The notes: generated from the letters alone by a model not told the origin. Shown: positions 19,501 to 29,809, counted from the stretch's first letter. The stretch: DNA of 64,000 nucleotides from Robiginitomaculum sp. (GCA_002733805.1 NVXG01000030.1:51252-115251); one strand, 5' to 3'. Program-made: numbers and translations.

Positions 19501-20256
19501 TTAACTAGAAACTGAATTGCCGCCATCAATCACGGTACATTTGCCCTTGCCGGACAATACATTTTGTAAACTACCTGAATCTTGGTTTGAGTAAACGATA
19601 ATTGGAATATCATTGTCCCGCATCATCGCCACGGCTGATGCATCCATTACTCTTAAATTCTGCGCCAATACGTCCCCATATGACAATCGATCATACCGCT
19701 TGGCATCCGGATTTGTTTTAGGATCACTGGAATACACCCCATCAACCTGTGTGCCTTTTAACAAGGCATCACAACCCATTTCGGCAGCACGCAAAGCGGC
19801 TCCGGTGTCGGTAGTAAAAAATGGATTGCCGGTACCTGCAGCAAATATAACGGTTCGCCCACGCTCCATATGCCGAATGGCACGGCGGCGGATATAGGGT
19901 TCGCATACCGACATCATGGGAATGGCCGACTGAACCCGGGTTTCCATGCCAATGCTTTCCAGCGCATTTTGCATGGCCAACGCATTCATGACCGTCGCCA
20001 ACATGCCCATATAATCGGCAGTGGCACGCTCCATTCCTTGCTCGGATGCCGAAAGGCCACGAAAAATATTCCCGCCGCCAATTACCAGACAAATTTGAAT
20101 GCCGGTCTCCAAGGAACGGGCGACTTCTTTGGCAATGCGAAGAACCGCAGAATGCTCAATGCCATAGTCCTGATCCCCCATCAGGGATTCACCAGAAAGT
20201 TTCAGTAAAATCCGGTTATACTCAGGCTTGCTATTCGCGTCCGGTGTTTGTCCCAT
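19501..20256 (-). CDS. pyrH: UMP kinase
   Basis: Phosphorylates UMP to UDP and belongs to the amino-acid-kinase fold, unlike eukaryotic UMP kinases. The 251-residue protein starts near [12 protein letters not shown] and has GGGNIFRG (phosphate binding) and [19 protein letters not shown] (UMP and ATP contacts). It lies in the rpsB-tsf-pyrH-frr order common to most bacteria. Confidence 0.97.
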   Translation of the reverse strand: MGQTPDANSKPEYNRILLKLSGESLMGDQDYGIEHSAVLRIAKEVARSLETGIQICLVIGGGNIFRGLSASEQGMERATADYMGMLATVMNALAMQNALESIGMETRVQSAIPMMSVCEPYIRRRAIRHMERGRTVIFAAGTGNPFFTTDTGAALRAAEMGCDALLKGTQVDGVYSSDPKTNPDAKRYDRLSYGDVLAQNLRVMDASAVAMMRDNDIPIIVYSNQDSGSLQNVLSGKGKCTVIDGGNSVSS

Positions 20257-20333
20257 GCAGACACATCCAATTCTATCGACTCACTTTGCCCATGATAGCC
20301 GACAGTTGCTTTGGCTCAAAGTTTTGATGCGTT

Positions 20334-21260
20334 TTAGCTCTTTTTTCCAACTGCCGCTACTTCAGCTGCAAAATCTTCTACTTTCTTTTCAATACCTTCG
20401 CCAATGGTAAGCCGTGCAAATGAAGTAAGTTTGATATCTGCACCAATCTCTTTACCGCAATTTTCAATAAACTTTTCAACAGAAACGTCTGGATCCATCA
20501 CAAATGCTTGTTTTAACAAAACCACTTCAGAGAAAAATTTATTGATACGGCCCTCTACCATTTTCTCAATAATAGCTTCTGGTTTACCAGACTCTTTGGC
20601 TTGTTCAATCAATATGGAACGCTCACGTTCCACGTCCGCTGGATCAAGATCGTCCACCGAAAGCGACATTGGTGAGGTTGCGGCAATATGCATGGCAATT
20701 TTACGGCCAACAGGTTCCAGCTGTTCCGCGCTGGCACTACTGCTCAACCCAACCAAAACACCAATCTGCCCCAGCTTGTCCGCAACTGAATTATGGACAT
20801 AAGTGGAAACCACGCCCTGATCTACAGATATGGAAATGGCCCGGCGCAAATTCATATTTTCGCCAATGGTTGCGATCAATTGGGACAAAGCCACCGATAC
20901 GACCTCACCGGTATCCATTTTAGCGGCATTGATCTGATCAACGTCACCATTGCAATCAATAGAGATATTGGCCAGTGCGCGCGCGAATGATTGAAATTCA
21001 CTATTGCGTGCCACAAAATCCGTTTCTGAATTTAATTCAATCATCGCTCCGGAAGTTTCGTTCCCAGCCAAAGCAATCAGCCCCTCGGCCGCCACACGTC
21101 CGGATTTTTTGGCCGCTTTTGACAAGCCTTTTGCCCGCAACCAATCTACGGCTTCGGCAACGTCACCATCACACGCCGACAATGCTTTTTTGCAATCCAT
21201 CATTCCGGCACCTGAAAGGGTGCGAAGCTCTTTGACCAATGACGCGGTTATTTGTGCCAT
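20334..21260 (-). CDS. tsf: Elongation factor Ts
   Basis: Nucleotide exchange factor for EF-Tu. The 308-residue protein begins with the UBA-like domain (LVKELRTLSGAGMMDCKKAL). It has the conserved ELNSETDFVARNSEFQ segment near residue 80, followed by two core subdomains and a C-terminal module. It follows rpsB after a 117-base gap that contains a hairpin (21336-21368). Confidence 0.97.
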   Translation of the reverse strand: MAQITASLVKELRTLSGAGMMDCKKALSACDGDVAEAVDWLRAKGLSKAAKKSGRVAAEGLIALAGNETSGAMIELNSETDFVARNSEFQSFARALANISIDCNGDVDQINAAKMDTGEVVSVALSQLIATIGENMNLRRAISISVDQGVVSTYVHNSVADKLGQIGVLVGLSSSASAEQLEPVGRKIAMHIAATSPMSLSVDDLDPADVERERSILIEQAKESGKPEAIIEKMVEGRINKFFSEVVLLKQAFVMDPDVSVEKFIENCGKEIGADIKLTSFARLTIGEGIEKKVEDFAAEVAAVGKKS

Positions 21261-21335
21261 GGAACTATTCCTTTTGAGTTTTCGTTGCCCAATTAATCCG
21301 GCAACGACGTATTAAATTATCTAGCAAGAAGCGGG

Positions 21336-21368
21336 TTGGCCAAAACGAGCATCTCTCGAATTGGCCAA
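21336..21368. promoter_or_regulatory. Hairpin between rpsB and tsf
   Basis: TTGGCCAA at 21336-21343 and 21361-21368 enclose a second pairing of CGAG with CTCG, leaving a five-base loop. On the minus strand no clear T-run follows, so it is more likely an attenuator or processing site that uncouples tsf from rpsB than a full terminator. The TTGGCCAA arms are themselves palindromic. Confidence 0.5.
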
Positions 21369-21377
21369 GACCTCAGC

Positions 21378-22403
21378 TTAATCTTCTTTTTTCTCTTTTG
21401 CCGGCTTGGCTTCTTTTTTCTTTGCAGCAGGCTTTTTCTTCACCGCAGGTTTTTCTTCGTCAGCAGCTTTAGCTTTGGTTTCTTTTTTTGCTTTGTCGGC
21501 TGATTTTTTGGTCGCAGTTGCTTTGGCTTCTTCTTTTGGTTTGGCTTCTTTTTTCTCAACTTTCGGTTCAGCAACTTTTTCTTCTGCTTTTTTCTCGGCA
21601 GGTTTTTCTGCTTTAGCTGCTGGTTCCTGCTTTGCCATCTCGGCAGTCACTTCCGCCAAGGCAGGCTCAACTGGATTTTCAGCCGCGCCAGGATCAACAC
21701 CCATACCGATCTGTGCATCGGCCATGCCATCCAATGCAGCATCAGCAACCAATTCACAATAAAGCGAAATGGCGCGAGCCGCATCATCATTACCCGGGAT
21801 CGGAAAATCTGCATCAGCAGGATCTGAATTGGTATCCAGTACCGCAGCAACTGGAATGCCCAGTTTGCGCGCTTCGCCCAAAGCGATCACTTCCTTGTTG
21901 GTATCAATAATAAACAGAAGATCCGGAATACCGCCCATATCCTTGATTCCGCCCAAAGAGCGTTCAAGTTTAGTTTGTTCGCGGGTCAGTCCGATCAATT
22001 CTTTTTTGGTCAATCCGGTTTCCGCACCGTCAGAGAGCAATTCTTCGAGTTTGCGTAAGCGGCTGATCGAGTTGGAAATCGTTTGCCAATTGGTCATGGT
22101 ACCACCCAACCAACGATGGTTCACATAATATTGTGCACAGCGTTTGGCGGCAACTTTTACCGGCTCAGACGCTTGGCGCTTGGTCCCAACAAACAAAATA
22201 CGACCGCCACGGGCTGCAACTTCGCGCACTTTGACCAATACCTGGTGCAACAGCGGGACAGTTTGCGACAGATCAATAATATGAATGTTTGAACGGACGC
22301 CAAAAATATATGATTCCATTTTCGGGTTCCAGCGGTGTTTCTGGTGGCCGAAATGAACGCCAGCTTCTAAAAGTTGACGCATACTTACTTGAGGTAGTGA
22401 CAT
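21378..22403 (-). CDS. rpsB: 30S ribosomal protein S2 with long charged C-terminal tail
   Basis: Small-subunit ribosomal protein. Residues 1 to about 240 are a complete S2 domain, with [25 protein letters not shown] and [12 protein letters not shown] visible. From about 245 to 341 the sequence changes to a low-complexity, Lys/Ala/Glu-rich tail with repeated KKP, KAE and EKK units, probably disordered. Bacterial S2 is often near 240-260 residues, so the extra 80-90 are unusual. An AAAAGGA ribosome-binding site precedes the ATG. Confidence 0.96.
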   Translation of the reverse strand: MSLPQVSMRQLLEAGVHFGHQKHRWNPKMESYIFGVRSNIHIIDLSQTVPLLHQVLVKVREVAARGGRILFVGTKRQASEPVKVAAKRCAQYYVNHRWLGGTMTNWQTISNSISRLRKLEELLSDGAETGLTKKELIGLTREQTKLERSLGGIKDMGGIPDLLFIIDTNKEVIALGEARKLGIPVAAVLDTNSDPADADFPIPGNDDAARAISLYCELVADAALDGMADAQIGMGVDPGAAENPVEPALAEVTAEMAKQEPAAKAEKPAEKKAEEKVAEPKVEKKEAKPKEEAKATATKKSADKAKKETKAKAADEEKPAVKKKPAAKKKEAKPAKEKKED

Positions 22404-22577
22404 AACGTTATCCTTTTCCGGTTCGCCTCCGTGAAGTCTGTTCCGCCAAAAAGCGGCACCGGATGGATCAATATGGGATAATCCCCAAATGGCCCGGCTT
22501 CACGTGCGTGATGGCGCGGGTTATAGGAAGGAGCCAAGGCTTTGGCAACCCATATTTATCACGAATTTCAGTTGTTT

Positions 22578-25500
22578 TCAGTGGCTTTTTTCGATCTCGC
22601 AAACCGACTCCACACCGGGAATTCCCTGCAGGATTGTCTGTGCTGTTGCGCCAACAGGCCAACCCGATCCAATATCCATTTCGATTGACCTACCATCATG
22701 TAGGCCAGCCACAATCCGAAGATCGCCAAGAACCGTATCCCGGGCACCATCAATCGCGCACATCTGCGCCTTAATATCCGCCGCCACACTTCCATCGCGC
22801 ACATGCACCGACAAACCCTGTATCCGCATGGCCGCAACATTATCCAGCGTATCAACACCGTCCAGGAACAATCGAATATCCCCGTCACGGTTTTCTGCTT
22901 TTACACGCACCACGCAGATTTCCCCAGGCACCAGACGATCCCGGTGCAAGTCCAGCACCTTGGCAGGCACCAACACTTCAAATTCGCCTTCGGGATCAGA
23001 AAAAGAAACATACGCAAATCGTCGGCCGGTTTTTGCCGCAATACGATCTTGGCGTTTTCGCACAACACCAATCATCCGAAAGCTGGTCTTTCCTTGATCT
23101 GCCAATTGCATGGCCTCGGCGCTCAGCGAAATGTGCAAGTTCTCAATGCGCTCTAAATGACCATCCAGCGGATGGCCAGATAGATAAAACCCTATGCTGG
23201 CCAGCTCTTCATCCATTTGGGATTCATTTGACCAGGGCTCTAGGTTTGGCAAAGGAGGTCGCCCGAAGTCTTTCAACTCCTCACCAAATAAGCTGTCCTG
23301 TTGTGAAACCCGGCCCTGATTGGCCGAGATACTTGCGGCCTGTATTAACGGTGCAGCTTCCAGTGCATTTCGGCAATTCGGCTCAATAGATCGAAAGGCG
23401 CCAGCTCTGGCCAGATTTTCAATGGTCCGTCGTCCGATAAAGCCCGGGTCAATCCGGTCAGCAAAATCATATAAGTTCAAAAACGCCCCCCCCGCATCGC
23501 GCACTTCGACCAAGTGCTCCATTGCTTGTATCCCAACATTTCGGACCGCACCCAATGCGTATCGCACGCGGCCTTCATGTACTGAAAAATCCGCCTGACT
23601 GGTGTTGATATCTGGGGGTTCCACCACAATGTCATGGCGTTTTGCATCTTGAATAAAGACCGCCAGCTTATCTGTATTGGCCAGATCAAGGCTCATGGAG
23701 GCTGCCAAAAACTCCACCGGGTGATGTGCCTTTAACCAAGCCGTCTGGTAGGCAATCAATGCATAGGCTGCCGAATGGGATTTATTGAACCCATATCCAG
23801 CAAATTTATCTACAATATCAAAAATCTCGTCGGCCCGCTTGGGATCAACTCCATTTTCAACAGCGCCTTGCACAAACCGGCTGCGTTGCGCCGCCATTTC
23901 CTTCTTGTCTTTTTTACCCATTGCCCGGCGCAGCAAATCCGCTTCACCCAGCGAATACCCGGCCAAGACCTGAGCAATTTGCATGACTTGTTCTTGGTAA
24001 ATGATGATTCCATAAGTATCGGCAACCAATGGCGCAATCATATCATGCAAATGAATAGGTTTTTCACGCCCAAACTTGCAAGCGACATAGCTCGGGATAT
24101 TGTCCATCGGACCCGGACGGTACAAAGCAATAATCGCAATGATGTCTTCAAAACAATCCGGACCAGCTTTGCGCAAAGTATCGCGCATCCCGGCGCTCTC
24201 CAGTTGGAAAACACCAACGGTGTCGGCCTGACGCAGCATGGCATAGGTCTCGTCGTCTTCGAGGGCCAGATCTTCCATATCCAGTTCGGTGCCGCTTTGG
24301 CGCAAAAACCGAACTGCCCGATCAATCACCGTCAGGGTTTTAAGTCCCAGAAAATCAAATTTAACCAAGCCAGCTTTCTCAACCCATTTCATATTGAACT
24401 GGGTGGCGGGAATGTCGGATCGCGGATCAAGGTAAAGTGGGGTTAACTCGACCAGAGGTCGATCGGAGATCACAACACCCGCTGCATGGGTTGAGGCGTT
24501 TCGGGTTAAACCTTCCAATTGCATCGCGGTGTGCAACAGGGTCGCGACATCTTCATCGTCTTTACGCGCTTCTTGCAAACGAGGCTCTCGGCGGATTGCC
24601 TCGCGTAATGACAATGGATCGGCCGGATTGTTCGGCACCATTTTTGCCAAGCGATCAACCTGCCCCAACGGCAATTGCATGACACGTCCCACGTCACGTA
24701 ATGCAGCTCGTGGCTGCAAGGTGCCAAATGTGATGATCTGTGCAACTCGGTCGGCACCATATTTCTGTTTGACGTATTCGATAACTTCGCCACGCCGGTC
24801 CTGACAAAAGTCAATATCAAAATCCGGCATGGATACCCGTTCTGGGTTCAAAAACCGTTCGAACAATAATCCAAATCGAATGGGGTCAAGCCCGGTAATG
24901 GTCAAGGCCCACGCCACAACGGAACCCGCCCCGGAGCCACGCCCCGGCCCCACCGGTATATCCTGCTTTTTTGCCCATTGAATAAAATCGGCCACAATCA
25001 GGAAATACCCCGGAAAGCCCATTTGCTCGATCACTTGCAATTCAAACTCAAGTCGATCCACATATTCTTGCGGAGGTGCGGCCAACTTAACATGCTTGAG
25101 ACGTTCTTGCAGACCGGCCCGAGCCTGAGTGGCCAATTCTTCCGTTTCGCTCAGCCCTTGTGTGCTGTCATAACTTGGCAGGATTGGGGCCCGCGTATGT
25201 GGGCGGTAGCTACACCGTTGAGCGATCTCCAGCGTGTTTTCAATGGCCTCGGGCAGATCGGCAAACAAGGTAACCATTTCATTGGCCCGCAGGAAATAAT
25301 GCCGCGGTGTTACCTTGCGTCGGTCCTTTACCGAAAGATACGTGCCGCCGGAAATGCACAATAAAGCATCATGAGCCTGATAGTCTTCGGGCTGTGCAAA
25401 AAATGGCTGTTGGGTCGCAACCAATGCTGCATCATTGCTGTAAGCCCAATCGATCAAAAAAGTCTCGGCCACAAATTCATCGGCCCTGCCGTGGCGCTGC

Positions 25501-26042
25501 AATTCGACATACAGTCGATCACCAAAGGTCTGTTGCAAGCGAGCCAGTATTTCAGCGGCCTGTTCTTCCTGCTCGGCAATGATCAATTGATTGATACAAC
25601 CGTCGGGACCGCCGGTAAGCGCAATCACGCCTTCAGAATATTTAAGGATCAATTCAAGACTGACACACGGATGTTCAGTCGGCTCTTTTTCCAGCCAGAC
25701 CTTGCTGGCCAGTTGCATCAGGTTGAGATACCCCTGCTCCGTTGCAGCCAGCAGTGCCAGATTTCCATCGGGCTCCGGCATAGATCCGGGTGAAGGCTCG
25801 CTCAGTTTTACCGCCAGTGTAAGCCCACAAATTGGCTGGACACCGGCCTTGGCCATGGTTTCGGAAAATTCCAGTGCGCCGAACATGTTATTGGTATCGG
25901 TAAGGGCCAGCGCCGGCATGGAACCCCGCACACAAAGGTCCTTCAACGCATCAATTTGAATGGCACCCTCGAGCACCGAATAGGCTGAGTGGCTGCGTAA
26001 ATGCACGAAAGGCGTTGCGCTGCTTCTACTGGATCTCGCCAT
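22578..26042 (-). CDS. dnaE: DNA polymerase III alpha subunit
   Basis: Catalytic subunit of the replicative polymerase. The 1154-residue protein opens with a PHP domain (FVHLRSHSAYSVLEGAIQ). It has the polymerase core with VGPGRGSGAGSVVAWAL and the catalytic PDFDIDFCQDRRGEV (near residue 400), and a C-terminal OB domain (about 970-1060). The ATG at 26042 is preferred to a TTG at 26063 because homologues start shortly before FVHLR. The upstream neighbour on the same strand, 83 bases away, is a LexA-boxed micro-gene, so SOS-dependent read-through is possible. Confidence 0.96.
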   Translation of the reverse strand: MARSSRSSATPFVHLRSHSAYSVLEGAIQIDALKDLCVRGSMPALALTDTNNMFGALEFSETMAKAGVQPICGLTLAVKLSEPSPGSMPEPDGNLALLAATEQGYLNLMQLASKVWLEKEPTEHPCVSLELILKYSEGVIALTGGPDGCINQLIIAEQEEQAAEILARLQQTFGDRLYVELQRHGRADEFVAETFLIDWAYSNDAALVATQQPFFAQPEDYQAHDALLCISGGTYLSVKDRRKVTPRHYFLRANEMVTLFADLPEAIENTLEIAQRCSYRPHTRAPILPSYDSTQGLSETEELATQARAGLQERLKHVKLAAPPQEYVDRLEFELQVIEQMGFPGYFLIVADFIQWAKKQDIPVGPGRGSGAGSVVAWALTITGLDPIRFGLLFERFLNPERVSMPDFDIDFCQDRRGEVIEYVKQKYGADRVAQIITFGTLQPRAALRDVGRVMQLPLGQVDRLAKMVPNNPADPLSLREAIRREPRLQEARKDDEDVATLLHTAMQLEGLTRNASTHAAGVVISDRPLVELTPLYLDPRSDIPATQFNMKWVEKAGLVKFDFLGLKTLTVIDRAVRFLRQSGTELDMEDLALEDDETYAMLRQADTVGVFQLESAGMRDTLRKAGPDCFEDIIAIIALYRPGPMDNIPSYVACKFGREKPIHLHDMIAPLVADTYGIIIYQEQVMQIAQVLAGYSLGEADLLRRAMGKKDKKEMAAQRSRFVQGAVENGVDPKRADEIFDIVDKFAGYGFNKSHSAAYALIAYQTAWLKAHHPVEFLAASMSLDLANTDKLAVFIQDAKRHDIVVEPPDINTSQADFSVHEGRVRYALGAVRNVGIQAMEHLVEVRDAGGAFLNLYDFADRIDPGFIGRRTIENLARAGAFRSIEPNCRNALEAAPLIQAASISANQGRVSQQDSLFGEELKDFGRPPLPNLEPWSNESQMDEELASIGFYLSGHPLDGHLERIENLHISLSAEAMQLADQGKTSFRMIGVVRKRQDRIAAKTGRRFAYVSFSDPEGEFEVLVPAKVLDLHRDRLVPGEICVVRVKAENRDGDIRLFLDGVDTLDNVAAMRIQGLSVHVRDGSVAADIKAQMCAIDGARDTVLGDLRIVAGLHDGRSIEMDIGSGWPVGATAQTILQGIPGVESVCEIEKSH

Positions 26043-26079
26043 CAAATATCCCGATTGTCTCAAGGCAGACGATCTGCCT

Positions 26080-26104
26080 CATCGAATCTGCCCCATCGAA
26101 TCTG
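26080..26104. repeat. Short direct repeat between micro-gene and dnaE
   Basis: CATCGAATCTG occurs at 26080-26090 and again at 26094-26104 (14-base period). Just beside it, GGCAGA (26064-26069) and TCTGCC (26073-26078) form a six-base-pair hairpin with a three-base loop. No T-run follows on the minus strand, so this does not look like a terminator for the micro-gene. Confidence 0.55.
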
Positions 26105-26125
26105 ATTGTCATGCTAGCTGAACAT

Positions 26126-26218
26126 TCAGCCGCCGAGAACCACCGACCATGCACTAACCATCACGGCAAATCCGGTCAGAGCGGAAAGGGCTGCAAATTC
26201 GCGAAGGATGTCTCTCAT
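26126..26218 (-). CDS. SidA-like SOS-induced membrane micro-protein
   Basis: A 30-codon frame starting ATG at 26218 and ending TGA at 26126. GGAG lies six bases upstream of the start. The peptide begins MRDILREF, with four charged residues in the first seven, and then is almost wholly hydrophobic to the end (AWSVVLGG), as in a single-pass inner-membrane peptide. Two tandem LexA boxes lie 20-60 bases upstream. From memory, Caulobacter sidA is a 29-residue SOS-induced membrane inhibitor of division acting on FtsW/FtsN and encoded in the dnaE region. Size, membrane segment, LexA control and position all match, but sequence homology could not be tested. Confidence 0.72.
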   Translation of the reverse strand: MRDILREFAALSALTGFAVMVSAWSVVLGG

Positions 26219-26237
26219 TGTGTTCTCCAATTTTTAA

Positions 26238-26252
26238 GTTCTTGTTTTGTTC
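26238..26252 (+). promoter_or_regulatory. LexA box, perfect GTTC-N7-GTTC
   Basis: GTTC at 26238-26241 and 26249-26252 with a seven-base spacer. It lies 20 bases upstream of the SidA-like start on the opposite strand and 113 bases from the end of lolD, so it can control only the micro-gene and possibly dnaE beyond it. Confidence 0.85.
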
Positions 26253-26263
26253 TTGTTTGGAGT

Positions 26264-26278
26264 ATTCTTGTTTTGTTC
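26264..26278 (+). promoter_or_regulatory. Second LexA box, one mismatch
   Basis: ATTC at 26264-26267 and GTTC at 26275-26278 with a seven-base spacer; the spacer has the same sequence as that of the box at 26238. The two boxes share the core TTCTTGTTTTGTTC and are 26 bases apart, suggesting duplication and cooperative LexA binding. Confidence 0.72.
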
Positions 26279-26365
26279 TTTTTGTCAAGCGCAAAGGTTC
26301 CGCAAAACACCGAAGCCCCACAAGTGTTTGAAAACATGAAATATTATTTTGGAAGAGCGAACCCG

Positions 26366-27064
26366 TTACGACTTAATTTCGATGGTAACGCCGTCTGACA
26401 TGGTCAAAACCCGGTCCATATAGGCGGTCAGCGCCATATTATGAGTAGCGACCAAGGCTGCCACCCCTTCTATGCGAACCAGATCAAACAGGCTCTGAAA
26501 TACGGTGGCAGATGTATTCGGGTCGAGATTTCCGGTCGGTTCGTCAGCCAACAGAACCGCAGGCTTGTTGGCCAGCGCCCGGGCAATGGCCACACGCTGC
26601 TGTTCACCGCCAGAAAGTTGAGAAGGCTGATGAGATACCCGGTCGGACAAGCCCATCATATCCAGCAACCGCGCCGCTTCTTTGCGGGCTACTGATTTGG
26701 AAACCCCTTCAATTAGAAGCGGCATAGCCACATTATCCAATGCCGAAAATTCCGGCAGCAAATGGTGGAATTGATAGACAAACCCGATGGTGTTGCGCCG
26801 GATACGGGTTCGGTCCCGGTCGGGCAAACCCAGACATTCGCGCCCCTTGATCCAGACCTTGCCAGCACTGGGCCGCTCCAGCAGGCCAGCGGCGTGCAGC
26901 AACGTGGATTTGCCGGACCCCGAAGGCCCGAGCAAGCCAACAATTTCGCCCGCATGAACCTCCAAATCAACCCCGCGCAATACGTGCAAGGTTTCGGCGC
27001 TGGTCACAAAGCTTTGTGCCAAGCCCTCTACGCGCAAAACCGGATCGTGGTCATGCCTATTCAT
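26366..27064 (-). CDS. lolD: Lipoprotein-releasing system ATP-binding protein
   Basis: ATPase of the ABC complex that extracts outer-membrane lipoproteins from the inner membrane. The 232-residue protein has Walker [10 protein letters not shown], signature [15 protein letters not shown] and Walker [13 protein letters not shown], in the order and spacing of LolD/MacB-type ATPases. The ATG at 27064 overlaps the lolC/E stop by eight bases and gives a normal length; longer reading of the frame would run into the upstream gene. Confidence 0.95.
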   Translation of the reverse strand: MNRHDHDPVLRVEGLAQSFVTSAETLHVLRGVDLEVHAGEIVGLLGPSGSGKSTLLHAAGLLERPSAGKVWIKGRECLGLPDRDRTRIRRNTIGFVYQFHHLLPEFSALDNVAMPLLIEGVSKSVARKEAARLLDMMGLSDRVSHQPSQLSGGEQQRVAIARALANKPAVLLADEPTGNLDPNTSATVFQSLFDLVRIEGVAALVATHNMALTAYMDRVLTMSDGVTIEIKS

Positions 27065-28376
27065 AGCGCAAGGCCTCAACTGGATCGAGGCGCGAGGCCC
27101 GCCAAGATGGATACAAGGTGACCACGATAGATGCAAAAAATCCGAACAGGGCAATCACAAATATTTCGGCCCAATCGACCAAAGCTGGCAGTCGGGCCAA
27201 GCCATAGACCTCTTCGTCAAACAACAACGTTCCGGGTGAAAACATGCCGAAAATCCATTGCACAAAATCCTGCACCGGATCGATATACCACGCGAACAAG
27301 ACGCCCAGCGACACACCGCAAATCGTGCCCAATATCCCGATGGTCGCCCCGACCATGATAAACACCCGCATCATGGCACCCTTGCTGGCCCCCATGGTCC
27401 GCAAAATGGCAATGTCACGCCCCTTGTTTTTGATCAACATGACCAGACCAGAAATAATGTTTAAGGCGGCAATCAACACCACGGGGAGCAAAATCATCCG
27501 CATCATGGTTCGTTCAATCTGCAAGGCCGATACAAAGCTGCGATTTTTATCCAGCCAGTCATCAATCAGCACCGCAAAGCCAGCCGCGTCATGCACCGAT
27601 TGTTTTAGGTCCGGCGCATCAAAAGGTTCATCCAGACGCAATTCAATAAAATCAGGCTTGCCATTTTTCTTGAAAAATAAGTCAGCCTGCGACAACGGCA
27701 TATAGATAAAATGTTGATCAAAATCCGCAAAGCCCATCTGGAAAATAGCGCCGACCCGATAGGTCTTGCGAATGGGTCTGGTGCCAAACGGGGTCATGGT
27801 CCCGCCAGAAAAACTAAGCAAGGTCAGATCATCGCCAACCATCAATCCAAATTTTCGCGCCATGGACGCGCCAATCAGTATCTGATTGCCGCCATGACGA
27901 CCCACGCCAAACTCACCCAAATTGCCGGAAGTAATCTTGGAAGTGACCACATCCAGCGAAACCAAAGCCTCTGGCTCAATCCCGAAAATCAAAGCCAATT
28001 CACCTGATGGCGCCAATGGTGACATGGCAGCAGCATTGCCAAAAATCATGGCACGCGCTCCATTTACCCCGGGAACAAGACTGATCCGCTTCCGCAAGGG
28101 CTCAATTTCTTCGATCTCTAATTGGCTGGTATAGACGAAAATATGACCCTGCGCGCCGGTCATGATTTCAATGATTTTGGCCCGATATCCATTCATCACC
28201 GACATCACCATAATGAGTGCCATGACGGCCAGTGTAATGCCCACAAACGAAATGACCGTGATCAGGGATACGCCACCCTCGGCCCGCTTGGCACGCAAGT
28301 AACGCATAGCCAGCAATCGCTCGAACAGCGAAAAGGGTAGAGCGCCGCGCCCCGGATTGTCGACTTCGGGTTTCAT
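27057..28376 (-). CDS. lolC: Lipoprotein-releasing system permease, LolC/LolE family
   Basis: Transmembrane partner of LolD. The 439-residue protein has one N-terminal membrane helix (about 35-60, [18 protein letters not shown]), a large periplasmic domain (about 70-290) and three C-terminal helices with [19 protein letters not shown]. Alphaproteobacteria usually have a single LolC/E-like (LolF) permease, so the exact letter is nominal. The start overlaps the proS stop by four bases. Confidence 0.92.
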   Translation of the reverse strand: MKPEVDNPGRGALPFSLFERLLAMRYLRAKRAEGGVSLITVISFVGITLAVMALIMVMSVMNGYRAKIIEIMTGAQGHIFVYTSQLEIEEIEPLRKRISLVPGVNGARAMIFGNAAAMSPLAPSGELALIFGIEPEALVSLDVVTSKITSGNLGEFGVGRHGGNQILIGASMARKFGLMVGDDLTLLSFSGGTMTPFGTRPIRKTYRVGAIFQMGFADFDQHFIYMPLSQADLFFKKNGKPDFIELRLDEPFDAPDLKQSVHDAAGFAVLIDDWLDKNRSFVSALQIERTMMRMILLPVVLIAALNIISGLVMLIKNKGRDIAILRTMGASKGAMMRVFIMVGATIGILGTICGVSLGVLFAWYIDPVQDFVQWIFGMFSPGTLLFDEEVYGLARLPALVDWAEIFVIALFGFFASIVVTLYPSWRASRLDPVEALRYE

Positions 28377-29710
28377 ATAATTTCTTGTTGGTGACGCTTG
28401 ATGATTTCTATCACTGCGTCTTGCGGTGACAGGTCTTTTCGTTCTCCACTGGCGCGATCCTTGACCTCGACGGTTCCTTCTTTCAGCCCACGCGGACCGA
28501 CAATGATCTGGTCCGGCAATCCGATCAGATCCATTTTGGAAAACTTAGCACCAGCCCGGTCTTTGGTATCATCATAAAGCGGGTTCAGCCCGGCCTCTTG
28601 CAATTGCTGGTATATCGTTTCGCAAGCCTGATCTGACTGCTCGTCACCGGATCGCATGTTCAAAATGCCCACATCAAACGGCGCCACAGAACGAGGCCAG
28701 ATAATGCCTGCATCATCGTTAAAGGCCTCGATCAGTCCACCAACAATACGCGACACACCAATGCCATACGACCCCATATGAACCGGCACTTCGCCCATGT
28801 CCGGGTGCGTGACCCGCGCCTTCATCGGCTCTGAGTATTTAGTGCCAAAGTAAAACACCTGCCCGACCTCAATGCCCCGGGCCGATACTTTTTTGTCGTC
28901 GGGGATGGCCGCAAAGGCTGCTTCATCATGCACGTCTTCGGTCGCGGCATAAAACGCGGTGCGTTCATCGACGATCTCTTGCAGATCACCATCAAAATCC
29001 ACATCCAAACCCGGTGCCGGTAAATCTAGTAAATCACGGTGGCAAAACACCTCTGACTCGCCATTTTCAGCCAGAATAATGAACTCGTGGGACAGATCGC
29101 CACCGATCGGGCCGGTTTCTGCTTTCATGGGAAAGGCTTTTAAGCCCATCCGAGCAAAGGTGTTCAAGTACGCCACAAACATCCGGTTATAAGACTTGAT
29201 TGCATCCTCTTTGGTCAAATCAAATGAATAGGCATCTTTCATCAAAAATTCGCGCCCGCGCATCACCCCGAACCGGGGGCGGGTTTCATCGCGAAATTTC
29301 CATTGAATGTGATACAGGAGTTTGGGCACTTCCTTGTACGAACGACAAAAATTTGCAAAAATCGAGGTGAGCATTTCTTCATTGGTCGGGCCGTACAGCA
29401 TTTCGCGATCGTGGCGATCTCGGATCCGCAACATTTCGTCGCCATAGGCATCATAGCGGCCACTTTCGCGCCAAAGTTCAGCCGGTTGAATGGTTGGCAT
29501 CAACATTTCAATGGCGCCAGCCCGGTCTTGCTCTTCGCGCACGATTTGCTCGACTTTTTTCAAGACACGAAACCCGAGCGGCAACCAGGAATAAATACCG
29601 GCACTTTCTTGGCGAACCATTCCGGCCCGCAACATGAGTTGATGCGACACAATTTTCGCATCAGCCGGGGTTTCTTTTAAGGTAGGCAGGAAAAAACGTG
29701 AAAGACGCAT
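28373..29710 (-). CDS. proS: Prolyl-tRNA synthetase
   Basis: Class II synthetase charging tRNA-Pro. The 445-residue protein is the short bacterial form without the large editing insertion. Motif 2 ([27 protein letters not shown], broken here as [14 protein letters not shown] and [10 protein letters not shown]) and motif 3 ([17 protein letters not shown]) are intact, followed by the alpha/beta anticodon-binding domain. The ATG at 29710 matches the conserved [13 protein letters not shown] beginning; 54 further in-frame codons upstream do not look like family sequence. Confidence 0.96.
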   Translation of the reverse strand: MRLSRFFLPTLKETPADAKIVSHQLMLRAGMVRQESAGIYSWLPLGFRVLKKVEQIVREEQDRAGAIEMLMPTIQPAELWRESGRYDAYGDEMLRIRDRHDREMLYGPTNEEMLTSIFANFCRSYKEVPKLLYHIQWKFRDETRPRFGVMRGREFLMKDAYSFDLTKEDAIKSYNRMFVAYLNTFARMGLKAFPMKAETGPIGGDLSHEFIILAENGESEVFCHRDLLDLPAPGLDVDFDGDLQEIVDERTAFYAATEDVHDEAAFAAIPDDKKVSARGIEVGQVFYFGTKYSEPMKARVTHPDMGEVPVHMGSYGIGVSRIVGGLIEAFNDDAGIIWPRSVAPFDVGILNMRSGDEQSDQACETIYQQLQEAGLNPLYDDTKDRAGAKFSKMDLIGLPDQIIVGPRGLKEGTVEVKDRASGERKDLSPQDAVIEIIKRHQQEII

Positions 29711-29809
29711 AATGTTGAAGACCCTAAGTTCTGGGCCAGTTTCCGGTCCAGTATCTTGCCCAAACTGATAGACCGCTCGCAGGGCTATTGTCCACCGGAC
29801 AAACCGGAA

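Noticed and set aside
21336..21368. rpsB terminator
   Set aside because: The stem has internal mismatches and no T-run on the minus strand; kept only as a regulatory hairpin.
21406..21762. Plus-strand Ala/Ser/Phe-rich frame antisense to rpsB
   Set aside because: It mirrors the biased Lys/Ala/Glu tail of S2; no ribosome-binding site or independent motif.
26064..26078. Terminator between the SidA-like gene and dnaE
   Set aside because: Only six base pairs and no following T-run, so read-through is more likely than termination.
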